Positions 55,409 to 64,000 of a stretch of 64,000 nucleotides of DNA are shown here, one piece after another. The stretch covers positions 444,709,895-444,773,894 of the forward strand of contig NC_077227.1 in NCBI RefSeq assembly GCF_027887165.1, written 5' to 3'. The stretch comes from Monodelphis domestica. Its lineage: Eukaryota > Chordata > Mammalia > Didelphimorphia > Didelphidae. The notes under the pieces are model-generated. The model was given only the letters and a program-made list of their open reading frames with translations, searched no databases and had not been told where the DNA came from. A program made the position numbers and the translations under genes. Position 1 is the first letter of the stretch. Every line of letters begins with the position of its first letter.

Positions 55409-58400
55409 TTACGTTCGATTATACCACAGTGTATTAGTCTCTGTGTACAATGTTCTCCTGGTTCTGCTCCTCTCGCTCTGCATCACTTCCTGGAGGTTGT
55501 TCCAGTCTCCATGGAACTTCTCCACTTTATTATTCCTTTGAGCACAATAGTATTCCATCACCAACATATACCACAGTTTGTTCAGCCATTCCCCAATTGA
55601 TGGGCATCCCCTCGTTTTCCAGTTTTGGGCCACCACAAAGAGCGCAGCTATGAATATTTTTGTACAAGTCTTTGTGTCCATTATCTCTTTGGGGTACAGA
55701 CCCAGCAGTGCTATGGCTGGGTCAAAGGGTAGATATTCTTTTGTCGCCCTTTGGGCATAGTTCCAAATTGCCCTCCAAAATGGTTGGATCAGTTCACAAC
55801 TCCACCAGCAATGAATTAATGTCCCTACTTTGCCACATCCCCTCCAGCATTCATTACTTTCCTTTGCTGTTATGTTAGCCAATCTGCTAGGTGTGAGGTG
55901 ATACCTCAGAGTTGTTTTGATTTGCATCTCTCTGATTATAAGAGATGTAGAACACTTCTTCATGTGCTTGTTAATAGTTTTGATTTCTTTATCTGAGAAC
56001 TGCCTATCCATTTCCCTTGCCCATTTATCAATTGGAGAATGGCTTGATTTTTTGTACAATTGATTTAGCTCATTATAAATATGAGTAATTAAACCTTTGT
56101 CAGAGGTTTCTATGAAGATTTTTTCCCAATTTGTTGTTTCCCTTCTGATTTTAGTTATATTGGTTTTGTTTGTACAAAAGCTTTTTAGTTTGATGTAGTC
56201 AAAATTATTTATTTTACATTTTGTGATTCTTTCTATATCTTGCTTGGTTTTAAAGCCTTTCCCCTCCCAAAGGTCTGACATGTATACTATTCTGTGTTTA
56301 CCCAATTTACTTATGGTTTCCTTCTTTATGTTTAAGTCACTCACCCATTTTGAATTTATCTTGGTGTAGGGTGTGAGGTGTTGATCTATTCCTAGTCTCT
56401 CCCACACTGTCTTCCAATTTTCCCAGCAGTTTTTATCGAATAGTGGATTTTTGTCCCAAAAGCTGGGATCTTTGGGTTTATCGTATACTGTCTTGCTGAG
56501 GTCATTTTCCCCCAGTCTATTCCACTGATCTTCCTTTCTGTTTCTTAGCCAGTACCAAATTGTTTTGATGACTGCTGCTTTGTAATATAGTTTTAGGTCA
56601 GGGACTGCAAGGCCCCCATCATATGTGTTTTTTTTCATTAATTCCCTGGATATCCTTGATCTTTTGTTCTTCCAAATGAACTTTGTTATGGTTTTTTCTA
56701 AATCAGTGAAGAAGTATTTTGGTAGTTCAATGGGTATGGCACTAAATAGATAAATAAGTTTGGGTAGGATGGTCATTTTTATTATATTGGCTCGTCCTAT
56801 CCATGAGCAGTTAATGTTTTTCCAATTGTTCAAGTCTAGTTTTAGTTGTGTGGCGAGTGTTTTGTAGTTGTGTTCATATAGTTCCTGTGTTTGTCTTGGG
56901 AGATAGATTCCTAGGTATTTTATTTTGTCTAAGGTGATTTTGAATGGGATTTCTCTTTCTAGTTCTTGCTGCTGAGCTGTGTTGGAGATATATAGAAAAG
57001 CTGATGATTTATGTGGGTTTATTTTGTATCCTGCAACTTTGCTAAAGTTGTTGATTATTTCAATTAGCTTTTTGGTTGAATCTCTAGGATTCTTTAAGTA
57101 GACCATCATGTCATCCGCAAAGAGTGATAACTTGGTCTCCTCCTTGCCTATTCTGATACCTTCAATTTCTTTATCTTCTCTAATTGCTACTGCTAGTGTT
57201 TCTAGTACAATGTCAAATAGTAGAGGTGATAATGGGCATCCTTGTTTCACTCCTGATCTTATTGGGAATGCATCTAGTTTATCCCCATTGCAGATGATAT
57301 TAGCTGTTGGTTTTAGATATATACTGTTTATTATTTTTAGGAATGACCCTTCTATTCCTATGCTTTCTAGTGTTTTTAATAGGAAAGGGTGTTGTATTTT
57401 ATCAAAGGCTTTTTCTGCATCTATTGAGATAATCATGTGGTTCTTGCTAGTTTGCTTGTTGATGTGGTCAATTATGTGGATGGTTTTCCTAATGTTGAAC
57501 CAGCCCTGCATCCCTGGTATGAATCCTACTTGATCATGGTGAATGATCCTTCTGATCACTTGCTGGAGTCTTTTTGCTAGTATCCTATTTAAAATTTTTG
57601 CATCTATATTCATTAGGGAGATTGGTCTATAGTTTTCTTTCTCTGTTTTTGACCTGCCTGGTTTTGGAATCAGTACCATGTTTGTGTCGTAAAAGGAGTT
57701 TGGTAGAACTCCCTCTTTGCTTATTATGTCAAATAGTTTGTATAGTATTGGGGTCAACTGTTCTCTGAATGTTTGATAGAATTCACAGGTGAATCCATCA
57801 GGCCCTGGGGATTTTTTCTTAGGAAGTTCTTTGATGGCTTGATGGATTTCAATTTCTGATATGGGATTATTTAAGAATTCTATTTCCTCTTCTGTTAGTC
57901 TAGGCAGTTTGTATTTTTGTATATATTCATCCATTTCTCCTAAATTGGTGTATTTATTGCCATATAATTGGGCAAAGTAATTTCTAATGATTGCCTTAAT
58001 TTCCTCCTCATTGGAGGTGCTGTCCCCCTTTTCATCTTTAATGCTGTGAATTTGCTTTTCTTCCTTCCTTTTTTAAATTAGATTGACCAGTACTTTGTCT
58101 ATTTTGTTTGTTTTTTCAAAGTACCAGCTTCTTGTCTTATTTATTAAATCAATAGTTCTATCACTTTCGATTTTATTAATTTCTCCCTTAATTTTTAGGA
58201 TTTCTAATTTGGTTTTCTGCTGGGGGTTTTTAATTTGATCGCTTTCGAGTTTTTTCAATTGCATTTCCAATTGATTGATCTCTGCTCTCCCTTGTTTGTT
58301 AATATGAGCTTTCAGGGATATGAATTTGCCTCTGATTACCGCTTTGGCTGCATCCCAAAAGGTTTGAAAGGATGTTTCGCCATTGTCATTTTCCTTGATG

Positions 58401-59215
58401 AAATTATTAATTGTTTCTATGATTTCTTCTTTAGCTAAACGGTTTTGGAGTATCATATTGTTTAATTTCCAATTGGTTTTAGATTTGGTTTTCCATGTAC
58501 CATTACTAATCATTATTTTTATTGCCTTGTGATCTGAGAAGGCTGCATTCATTATTTCTGCTTTTTTGCATTTGTGTGCTATGTTTCTGTGACCTAATGT
58601 ATGGTCAATTTTTGTGAATGTGCCATGTGGTGCTGAGAAGAAGGTGTATTCCTTTTTATCCCTATTTATTTTTCTCCATATGTCTATTAATTCTAATTTT
58701 TCTAAGATTTCATTCACTTCTTTTACCTCTTTCTTATTTATTTTTTGATTTGATTTATCTAAATTTGATAATGGTTGGTTTAAGTCTCCCACTAGTATGG
58801 TTTTATTGTCTATTTCTTCCTTCAATTCTCCTAGTTTCTCCATTAGAAATTTGGGTGCTATATTATTTGGTGCATACATGTTGATTAATGATATTTCCTC
58901 ATTGTCTAGAGTCCCTTTTAACAAAATATAATTACCTTCCCTATCCCTTTTGATCAGGTCTATTTTTGCATTGGCTTTATCAGATATCATGATTACCACT
59001 CCTGCCTTCTTTCTATCAGTTGAGGCCCAGAAGGTCTTACTCCATCCTTTAATTCTGACCTTGTGGGTGTCAACCCGCCTCATGTGTGTTTCTTGAAGAC
59101 AACATATGGTAGGGTTTTGGATTCTAATCCATTCTGCTATTCGTCTACGTTTTATGGGTGAGTTCATCCCATTCACGTTCAAAGTTATGATTGTCATTTG
59201 TGGACTCCCTGGCAT
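55409..59215 (-). pseudogene. L1 ORF2p: endonuclease and reverse transcriptase, one in-frame stop
   Basis: ORF2p nicks target DNA and reverse-transcribes L1 RNA at the nick. This copy spans 1,268 codons (human ORF2p has 1,275). Codons 1-230 are an APE-type endonuclease with all key residues: N13, E42 (QETH), D144 and N146 (GDLN), D204 (KIDH), D228-H229 (SDH). The reverse transcriptase follows, with SIDAEKAFD (D599) and FADD (699-702). The C-terminal C-x3-C-x7-H-x4-C motif is at about 1123-1140. Codon 381 (58073-58075) is TAA. The upstream and downstream parts are in the same frame, with no shift. A lysine stands at this place in copy A, so one base change likely caused the stop. The start at 59215 (MPGSPQM) matches the family start. 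As it stands it would give only an endonuclease fragment of 380 residues. Confidence 0.95.
58073..58075 (-). other. Premature TAA at ORF2 codon 381
   Basis: The only stop in the 1,268-codon ORF2 frame. It lies in the linker between endonuclease and reverse transcriptase. Sequence on both sides keeps the family pattern (VLVNLI before, [17 protein letters not shown] after). Confidence 0.93.
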
Positions 59216-59747
59216 TTTGATTGCCTTCCCTAATTCTAACCTTTTCTTCTTCGGCTCTACCTTTTAGTCCAGTGATTTACTTTGAATCAGTCCCCCTTGT
59301 CCCCTCCCTTGATGTTTCCCTTTTTAGTCCCTCCCTTTTTGTTCCCTCCCCCTCCCCCCTCTCTTTCCCTCCCTTTTTGTTCTCCCTCTCCCCCTCCCCC
59401 CCTTGGTTTTCCCTTCTCCTTACCCTTGTTGGGTAAGATAGAATTCAAGATCCCAATGGATCTGGATGTTTTTCCCTCTCAGAGTTGATTTCCCTGAGAT
59501 TGAGGTTTAAGTAAACCCCCCCCCCCTCTCTTCCTCTCCTTCTTATAGGAGTTTTCTTCCCCTCCCCTTCCCCTGTGAATCTTTGTGTGAGAACCATTAT
59601 TCTATTTGGTCTTTCTTTACCCCCTATTCATACATTACATTTTCCCCACATATTAGTATACATAGGTTGATATAAATGTAGTCCTTATAGAAGAGAATTT
59701 GAGTAAAAGAAGATAACATTTTTCCCCTTTCCTTAATATTTACCTTT
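59216..59747 (-). other. L1 inter-ORF spacer, 532 bp, G-rich on the sense strand
   Basis: Human L1 has about 63 bp between its ORFs; this has 532. The plus strand at 59291-59430 is almost all pyrimidine with C-runs (ccctccccctccccc and similar), and another C-run is at 59517-59526. The sense RNA therefore carries many GGG tracts and could fold into quadruplexes. A comparable spacer is in copy A at 12000-12470. Confidence 0.8.
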
Positions 59748-60713
59748 TCAGGTATTCCTTGCTCTTTGATTTTCGGTATCAAACTTTCCACAGAGCTCTG
59801 GTCTTTTCTTTGCAAAAAGTTGGAAGTCTTCTATTTTGTTGAATGCCCATACTTTCCCTTGGAAGTATATAGTCAGTTTTGCTGGGTAGCTGATTCTTGG
59901 TTGGAGACCCAGCTCTCTGGCCTTTCTGAAGATCATGTTCCATGCCTTACGATCATTCAGAGTAGAACTTGCAAGGTCTTGGGTGACCCTGATTGGCATT
60001 CCTTTATATCTAAATTGTCTTTTTCTGGCTTCCTGTAGGATTTTTTCTTTTGTTTGATAGCTTTGGAATTTGGCAATTACATTCCTGGGAGTTGTCTTTT
60101 GGGGGTTTAGTGTAGAAGGTGTTCTGTGAGCTCTGTCAGTGGCTGTATTGCCCCCTTGTTCTAGAATCTCTGGGCAATTTTCTTTGATTATATCTTGTAT
60201 CACCATGTCCAGTTTGGTGTTTATTTCTGGCTTATCTGGGAGTCCAATTATTCTTAAATTATCCCTTCTCCCCCTATTTTCCAGATCTATCACCTTGTCG
60301 GTGAGATATTTTATGTTCTCTTCTAATTTCTTGGTATTTTGGCTTTGCTTTATTGATTCTTGCTCTTTTACACGATCATTGTCTTCCAGCTGCCTGATTC
60401 TGGCCTTTAAAGCCTGGTTTTCTTTTACAGTTTGGTCAAACTGGTTTTGTAGATGCGTGAATTTCTTTTGCATTATTTCCAACTTTTCCTCCCAGAAGGC
60501 TTCCATCTTTTTGGTCATTTCTGATTCAAATTCTTCATAGGTTTGTGGAGAGTTTCCATTTCCTTTGGAAGGTTTTGGAGCATTTTCTTTTATATTATCT
60601 TCTGTCTGCTCTGTATTTTGTATTTTGGCTCCATAGAATGTGTCCAAAGTCGCCCCTTTCTTCTTATTTTTCTTGGTATTTTGGGGCTTCTGTGGTTCTG
60701 TGGAGTTTGTCAT
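59748..60713 (-). CDS. L1 ORF1p, RNA-binding nucleic-acid chaperone, intact
   Basis: ORF1p forms trimers, coats L1 RNA and aids strand exchange in the cytoplasmic particle. The 321-residue frame is complete (human ORF1p has 338). Residues 1-55 are a basic disordered start with a KKNKKKG patch (15-20). About 62-145 are a charged heptad-like coiled coil that would form the trimer. 145-160 (ENRGRRDNLRIIGLPD) open the RRM domain. From about 209 the C-terminal domain follows, with PRNVIAKF (209-216) and YPAKLTIYF (276-284). It lies 532 bp upstream of ORF2 in the same transcript and 748 bp downstream of the L1 start. Whether it is expressed is unknown. Confidence 0.95.
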   Translation of the reverse strand: MTNSTEPQKPQNTKKNKKKGATLDTFYGAKIQNTEQTEDNIKENAPKPSKGNGNSPQTYEEFESEMTKKMEAFWEEKLEIMQKKFTHLQNQFDQTVKENQALKARIRQLEDNDRVKEQESIKQSQNTKKLEENIKYLTDKVIDLENRGRRDNLRIIGLPDKPEINTKLDMVIQDIIKENCPEILEQGGNTATDRAHRTPSTLNPQKTTPRNVIAKFQSYQTKEKILQEARKRQFRYKGMPIRVTQDLASSTLNDRKAWNMIFRKARELGLQPRISYPAKLTIYFQGKVWAFNKIEDFQLFAKKRPELCGKFDTENQRARNT

Positions 60714-61052
60714 CTCTGAATGTGGAGGATTAGTTTTTCTTGTCTCTTTCTGGTGTTCAGGGGCTTTAGTCCTGGGCAGATAGTTCTATGAGCGTTCCCT
60801 GGGTTAAACTGAATATGCCTCACTGGAACTGGAATGGAAGGGTCGGACCACGAGGCCACACTCTCCCCCTGGCTCGATTTCCGGAAGTTGCCTTCAGAAT
60901 CGCTGGCCGTGAGGCTGTTTCGTCAGCCTGCGGGGGGATGGGCTGCCGCTTCCCCAAGCTCCGAGAGCACAGACTTTCACTGAGACTTGGATAGCAGGAT
61001 CCAGCCCGTGAGGCTGTCTTGCCCGCCCTGAGGGTTGCTGTTGTTTTGACCA

Positions 61053-61144
61053 GCTCTCTGCAGCGGAGGCCCCAGGCAGTAACTTTCACCCGGACCAACG
61101 GGCTCTCTGCAGCGGAAGCCCCAGGCAGTAACTTTCACCCGGAC
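61053..61144 (-). repeat. Tandem repeat in L1 5' UTR, period 49 bp
   Basis: Two 43-bp copies, 61053-61095 and 61102-61144, with one mismatch (cggaggcc versus cggaagcc). A looser echo, tgagggttgttgttcctcag near 61166, resembles tgagggttgctgttgttttg near 61030. This is a short version of the monomer arrays in some L1 promoters. Confidence 0.85.
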
Positions 61145-61439
61145 TGGGACTTGGGTAGAAGACCCTGAGGGTTGTTGTTCCTCAGACCCTGCTCTCTGAG
61201 CCCCGCGCAGCTGCCGCTTCCGGGAGCCTTGGACTCTGCGCTCCTACCCCTGAGGTCCGAGTGATCTCGGGTTCTGGCTTTTAAGGGGAGCCGTACCTTT
61301 TGAACCGGGTCCAGGTCCAGGAGGAGGGTTCCCAGGGTCTGTGCTGTTGATCGTTTTGAATTTCGGCGCCTTAGGAGCTTCTAGTTTGAGATCGGTCGGG
61401 AAGGGTTTTCCGGAGATCTGAACTTCAGCTTTCTCTAAG

Positions 61440-61449
61440 CCGCCATCTT
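61440..61449 (-). promoter_or_regulatory. YY1-type site AAGATGGCGG at the L1 start
   Basis: On the sense strand the site begins about 13 bp into the element. In human L1 a YY1 site near +13 to +21 fixes the transcription start. Copy A has a degraded form (aagatcaaggtgg, aaaatggagg) at its own start. Confidence 0.75.
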
Positions 61450-61450
61450 A

Positions 61451-61459
61451 ACCGGAAGT
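61451..61459 (+). promoter_or_regulatory. ETS-type site ACCGGAAGT at the L1 end
   Basis: Matches the ETS/GABP consensus. It adjoins the YY1 site and the first bases of the L1 (sense ggacttccggt). Confidence 0.5.
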
Positions 61460-61461
61460 CC

Positions 61462-61471
61462 GGAAATTTTT
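61462..61471. repeat. L1 target-site duplication, copy at the 5' end
   Basis: ggaaattttt, identical to 55032-55041. Confidence 0.8.
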
Positions 61472-61589
61472 ATTTAGACTGTGAAAAGGCAGGAGATTCC
61501 TCTTTTTGTGGATATAATAATAGTAACTCCTCACAACCAAATAGTGCTTTAGAATAACAAAATATTTTCATAACTATAAGCTTACTTAA

Positions 61590-61775
61590 TGCTTCTCCAT
61601 AATTAGAGTTGGATGAAACCTTAAAAATAATGTAGTCAAAATGCTTTATTATAGAGAGGAGGACACTGGGGGAAAGAAAGGTAAAGTTACAAAAGTAGTA
61701 TGCAAACAAGCCTGGATTCAAACCCAACACTTCTGGTTTGAAATTAAGCACCCTTTCCACTATATCAACTTGTCT
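61590..61775 (-). mobile_element. MIR-type CORE-SINE
   Basis: taattagagttggatgaaac, cctggattcaaacccaacac, ccctttccactatatcaact. Confidence 0.65.
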
Positions 61776-62044
61776 CTAAGTTAACATGAATTTCTCAGTT
61801 ATAGAACTTGTGGCTGTAAAAGCTAGGATGAGATCCAAACTTCCAATTTTCAGTTCAGTGATCATATTACTAGACTACTCTAGATTGGGATAGTTTGTTA
61901 GATTTCCATAATACATTTGATAGAATATATTTTATAAAAAAGAATAAGACCCTAGGCATATGATAGGTAGACCCTGGGAGGTGGTAATGTTTCATAATGG
62001 AATAAAAGCTCCTTGAGGACATAGAATATCATGTTTTGTTTTGT
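61776..62044. other. Unassigned
   Basis: AT-rich; an L2-like phrase at about 62002-62030 (aaaagctccttgaggacata). No exon seen. Confidence 0.5.
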
Positions 62045-62280
62045 TTTTTGGCCACTAGTGGCACAATGGATAGAGAAGACCCAAGTTTAAATTCAGCCTT
62101 AGACACTAAACTAGCTGTGTGACCTTGGGCAATTCACTTAACCTCTTATTTGCCTCAACTCCTTCAATTATAAAATGTAGATAATAATAGGTACATCTCA
62201 GAGTTATCATGAAGTGCAAATGGGGTTATATTTGTAAAGCACTCAGCACAGTACCTGGAACATAGTAGACTTAATAAATC
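62045..62280 (+). mobile_element. tRNA-head SINE/MIR, near full length
   Basis: gtggcacaatggatagagaa, tgtgaccttgggcaattcac, tataaaatgtagataataat, acatagtagacttaataaat. The microsatellite grows from its tail. Confidence 0.75.
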
Positions 62281-62485
62281 CTTCCTTCGATCTTTCCTTT
62301 GTTCTTTCCTTCGTTCTTTCCTTCGTTCTTTCCTTCGTTCTTTCCTTCCTTCCTTCCTTCCTTCCTTCCTTCCTTCCTTCCTTCCTTCCTTCCTTCTTTC
62401 TTTCCTTCTTTTCTTCCTTCCTTCCTTCCTTCCTTCCTTCCTTCCTTCCTTCCTTCCTTCCTTCCTTCCTTCCTTCCTTCCTCCA
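62281..62485. repeat. (TTCC)n microsatellite with a 12-bp higher-order unit
   Basis: 62285-62345 is built of ttccttcgttct 12-mers, each with a CpG, some with tttg in place of ttcg. The rest is (TTCC)n with two ttct interruptions. Long frames of K/E/R/G on the reverse strand are artefacts. Confidence 0.95.
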
Positions 62486-62545
62486 GTGACCAGCACAGTG
62501 CCTGGCTCATATTAAGCTTTTAGTAAATGCTTGTTGATTAATGTT
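62486..62545 (+). mobile_element. L2 terminal fragment
   Basis: ccagcacagtgcctggctca, tattaagcttttagtaaatg, cttgttgatta. Confidence 0.6.
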
Positions 62546-63261
62546 CATAGAAAGAGAGGAGGTTAGGAATGCTGAACCTGAAACACTTTAGCAGTAGAAG
62601 AGAATGGGAATCTGAGAGGGTAGGTAAAGGAGAAAAAAGGTGGGGGAAACAGGAAAGGTGACAGGGAAGGGCATTAAAGACAAACATCACCTCATTCCCC
62701 TTTTTGCCAAGAGTCATCCCCTGTGTGGGGTTAAGTGCCCCACTTTCTTAAAAACAGACTTGGAAACCTTCCCAGATTGCACATCTGTTAATGCCTTACA
62801 ACTTTCATGTCAGAGAAGGAAGGCCAAAAGGAGAGCATCGAGGGGGATGAGTGAACTCTTCCCTCTGTCTTTGCTGCTACAACACACACCTGGCTCATGC
62901 TCCCCCTCCTTTTATACCCCCCACCTCCAAAGCCATCTGGCCCAAGACCATCTGCACTGTCAGTGGGGGCTCTCAGAAATGGTCTCTGTAGCCTTTCTGT
63001 CTATTTGGATGCTTAATTCTCTACTTGGCTATTCTAATAAGCTCCAGAAGAGCAGGGGCTTCCCCCACAGAGACAGGGCTTCTCAGTTTTGGATTCCCAA
63101 AATGGATGATTTGGAGGGAATCTGTAACACTGGGGAAAGATGCAAGAATGTCATTGTGTCTCAGCAGCTTCTCGAGAATTTCTTTGGCACAATCCCTGCC
63201 TTGGGTCAGAGTTTAAATCAGACAAAGAGGAATTGTGGCTGGTCTTCGCATTCATCCTCAA
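62546..63261. other. Unassigned; holds part of a 258-codon open frame
   Basis: A forward frame runs 62640-63416, the longest outside the L1. It has no recognisable domain, no obvious codon periodicity, and ends inside antisense L1 3' UTR. I do not call it a gene. Confidence 0.4.
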
Positions 63262-63640
63262 GAAGGGAGATAACTATGTTATGTTTATTTATTTATATTT
63301 TTTGCCAATTACCTGTAATAACAAATTTCCACACAAGTTTCCCTAAGTTATATGGTCCAATGTATCTCCCTCCCTCCCTTCCCTTCTACTTCCCCATACT
63401 GGCAGGTGTGATTTGATCTGAGTTATGCATGTATTATCATGCAAAACATCTTTCCATATTGTTCATTTTTGTAAGCAAGTAATTATATAAAAACAAAATC
63501 CCAAAACAGATAAACAAGTAAAAAATTGTGTGCTTCCATCTGCATTGTAGCAGTTCTTTCTCTGGAGGCAAAGAGCATTCTTTGTCATATGTTATGTTTA
63601 TTTCCAAAATAGTTTTCTCCTCTAACTTAGCCTACTTGGA
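63262..63640 (-). mobile_element. Old L1 3' UTR fragment
   Basis: Antisense: ccaattacctgtaataacaa, tatctccctccctcccttcc, gcatgtattatcatgcaaaa, catctttccatattgttcat, gttctttctctggaggcaaa, agagcattctttgtcat. The G-run typical of L1 3' UTRs is preserved on the sense strand (63367-63382). Confidence 0.6.
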
Positions 63641-63699
63641 GGAAGTGATCAGAGAAGGGAAGCATTTAATTTTCTGGGTTAGTAATGGGCCCTGTCTCA

Positions 63700-64000
63700 T
63701 CCAGCCAATCAATGAGTCCATCAATTATTCTCAGTAAATGATTTTTACACCCAGCCCAGCTCAGGGCTTTGGCCTGAGCCCATGACAGGAGATGGAAGAG
63801 GGGGCAGGGAGATTCCAATCAATGCCAGATTGGCCAGCATAGCGCAGAGCCCACAACTGGAGAATAATGTGTTAGAGGCAATATTCAAAAACACTAAACT
63901 GCTTGATGGAGAAGCAAAATATTTCCCTTTGATTTACTATTGATACAACGAACAGATGTGAGAGACCAGAATGGCCTTCTGTGTCTCAGGAAGCTCCAGA
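63700..64000. other. Unique stretch, candidate conserved non-coding element
   Basis: Not recognised as repeat. ttccaatcaatgccagattg, ggccagcatagcgcagagcc, ctttgatttactattgatac. Balanced composition with a few CpGs; runs off the window. Confidence 0.3.

Larger units (their letters stand above)
55042..61461 (-). mobile_element. Full-length LINE-1
   Basis: About 6.4 kb on the reverse strand. In sense order: 5' UTR (61461-60714), ORF1 (60713-59748, intact), spacer (59747-59216), ORF2 (59215-55409, one nonsense codon), 3' UTR with a G-run and AATAAA, then an A-rich tail. It is bounded by a 10-bp target duplication. Coding match to human L1 from memory is clear along ORF2, but the spacer and both UTRs differ. 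It is the youngest L1 in the window by lesion count. Confidence 0.96.
60714..61461 (-). promoter_or_regulatory. L1 5' UTR and internal promoter
   Basis: 748 bp, CpG-rich, unlike the AT-rich flanks. The L1 internal promoter resides here in all mammals. It has a YY1-type site at the first bases, an ETS-type site at the end, partial tandem repeats, a 92-codon sense frame (60820-61098) ahead of ORF1, and a 68-codon antisense frame (60788-60994). No similarity to the 5' UTR of copy A. Confidence 0.85.

Noticed and set aside
57935..58075. Frameshift between the two ORF2 parts
   Set aside because: Reading codon by codon from 58075 to 57932 stays in one frame; only the TAA interrupts it.
62164..62523. 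Lysine/glycine- and serine/phenylalanine-rich frames
   Set aside because: Translation of the TTCC microsatellite.
62640..63416. 258-codon open frame on the plus strand
   Set aside because: No domain, no splice or promoter context, and its last part runs through antisense L1 3' UTR, so it is a chance frame.

Overview
The window looks like intergenic or intronic DNA of a marsupial, most likely a didelphid opossum such as Monodelphis. I recognise no host protein-coding exon, tRNA, rRNA or CRISPR array. The organism call rests on repeats: many tRNA-derived SINEs of the two common marsupial designs (SINE1-type and MAR1-type), abundant old MIR, L2 and L3/CR1 remnants, marsupial-type L1s, and two hAT DNA transposons. 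One hAT copy is SPIN-like (8898-9086) and one OposCharlie1-like (29105-29489); both families are known from opossum and are thought to have spread horizontally. The only long open frames belong to a LINE-1.

Layout. 1-9.3 kb: L3/CR1, MIR, L2 (a 1.3-kb sense L2 with its coding end at 4.1-5.4 kb), MAR1, then the SPIN copy. 9.4-19.1 kb: an L1 graveyard with a decayed forward L1 (A) holding a probable solo LTR between its ORFs, a reverse L1 (B), and two forward 3' ends in a row (C, D). 19.1-28 kb: SINEs, MIRs, L2s and microsatellites. 28.0-28.9 kb: a GC-rich stretch with TATA motifs. 29.1-29.5 kb: the second hAT. 29.8-55 kb: nested SINEs, a second LTR that splits a SINE at 39.5 kb, a 179-bp GA/GGGA tract, and unique stretches that may be conserved regulatory DNA. 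55.03-61.47 kb: a full-length reverse-strand L1 with target-site duplication, GC-rich 5' UTR, intact ORF1, a long purine-rich spacer, and ORF2 broken by one in-frame TAA. 61.5-64 kb: MIR, a TTCC microsatellite, an old L1 3' end and unique sequence.

How it works together: the full-length L1 carried the machinery for its own retrotransposition (ORF1p RNA-binding trimer; ORF2p endonuclease plus reverse transcriptase). L1 enzymes of this kind presumably also mobilised the SINEs, several of which keep target duplications here. Family names are from memory of consensus sequences, not from a database search; boundaries of old repeats are good to about 10-30 bp.
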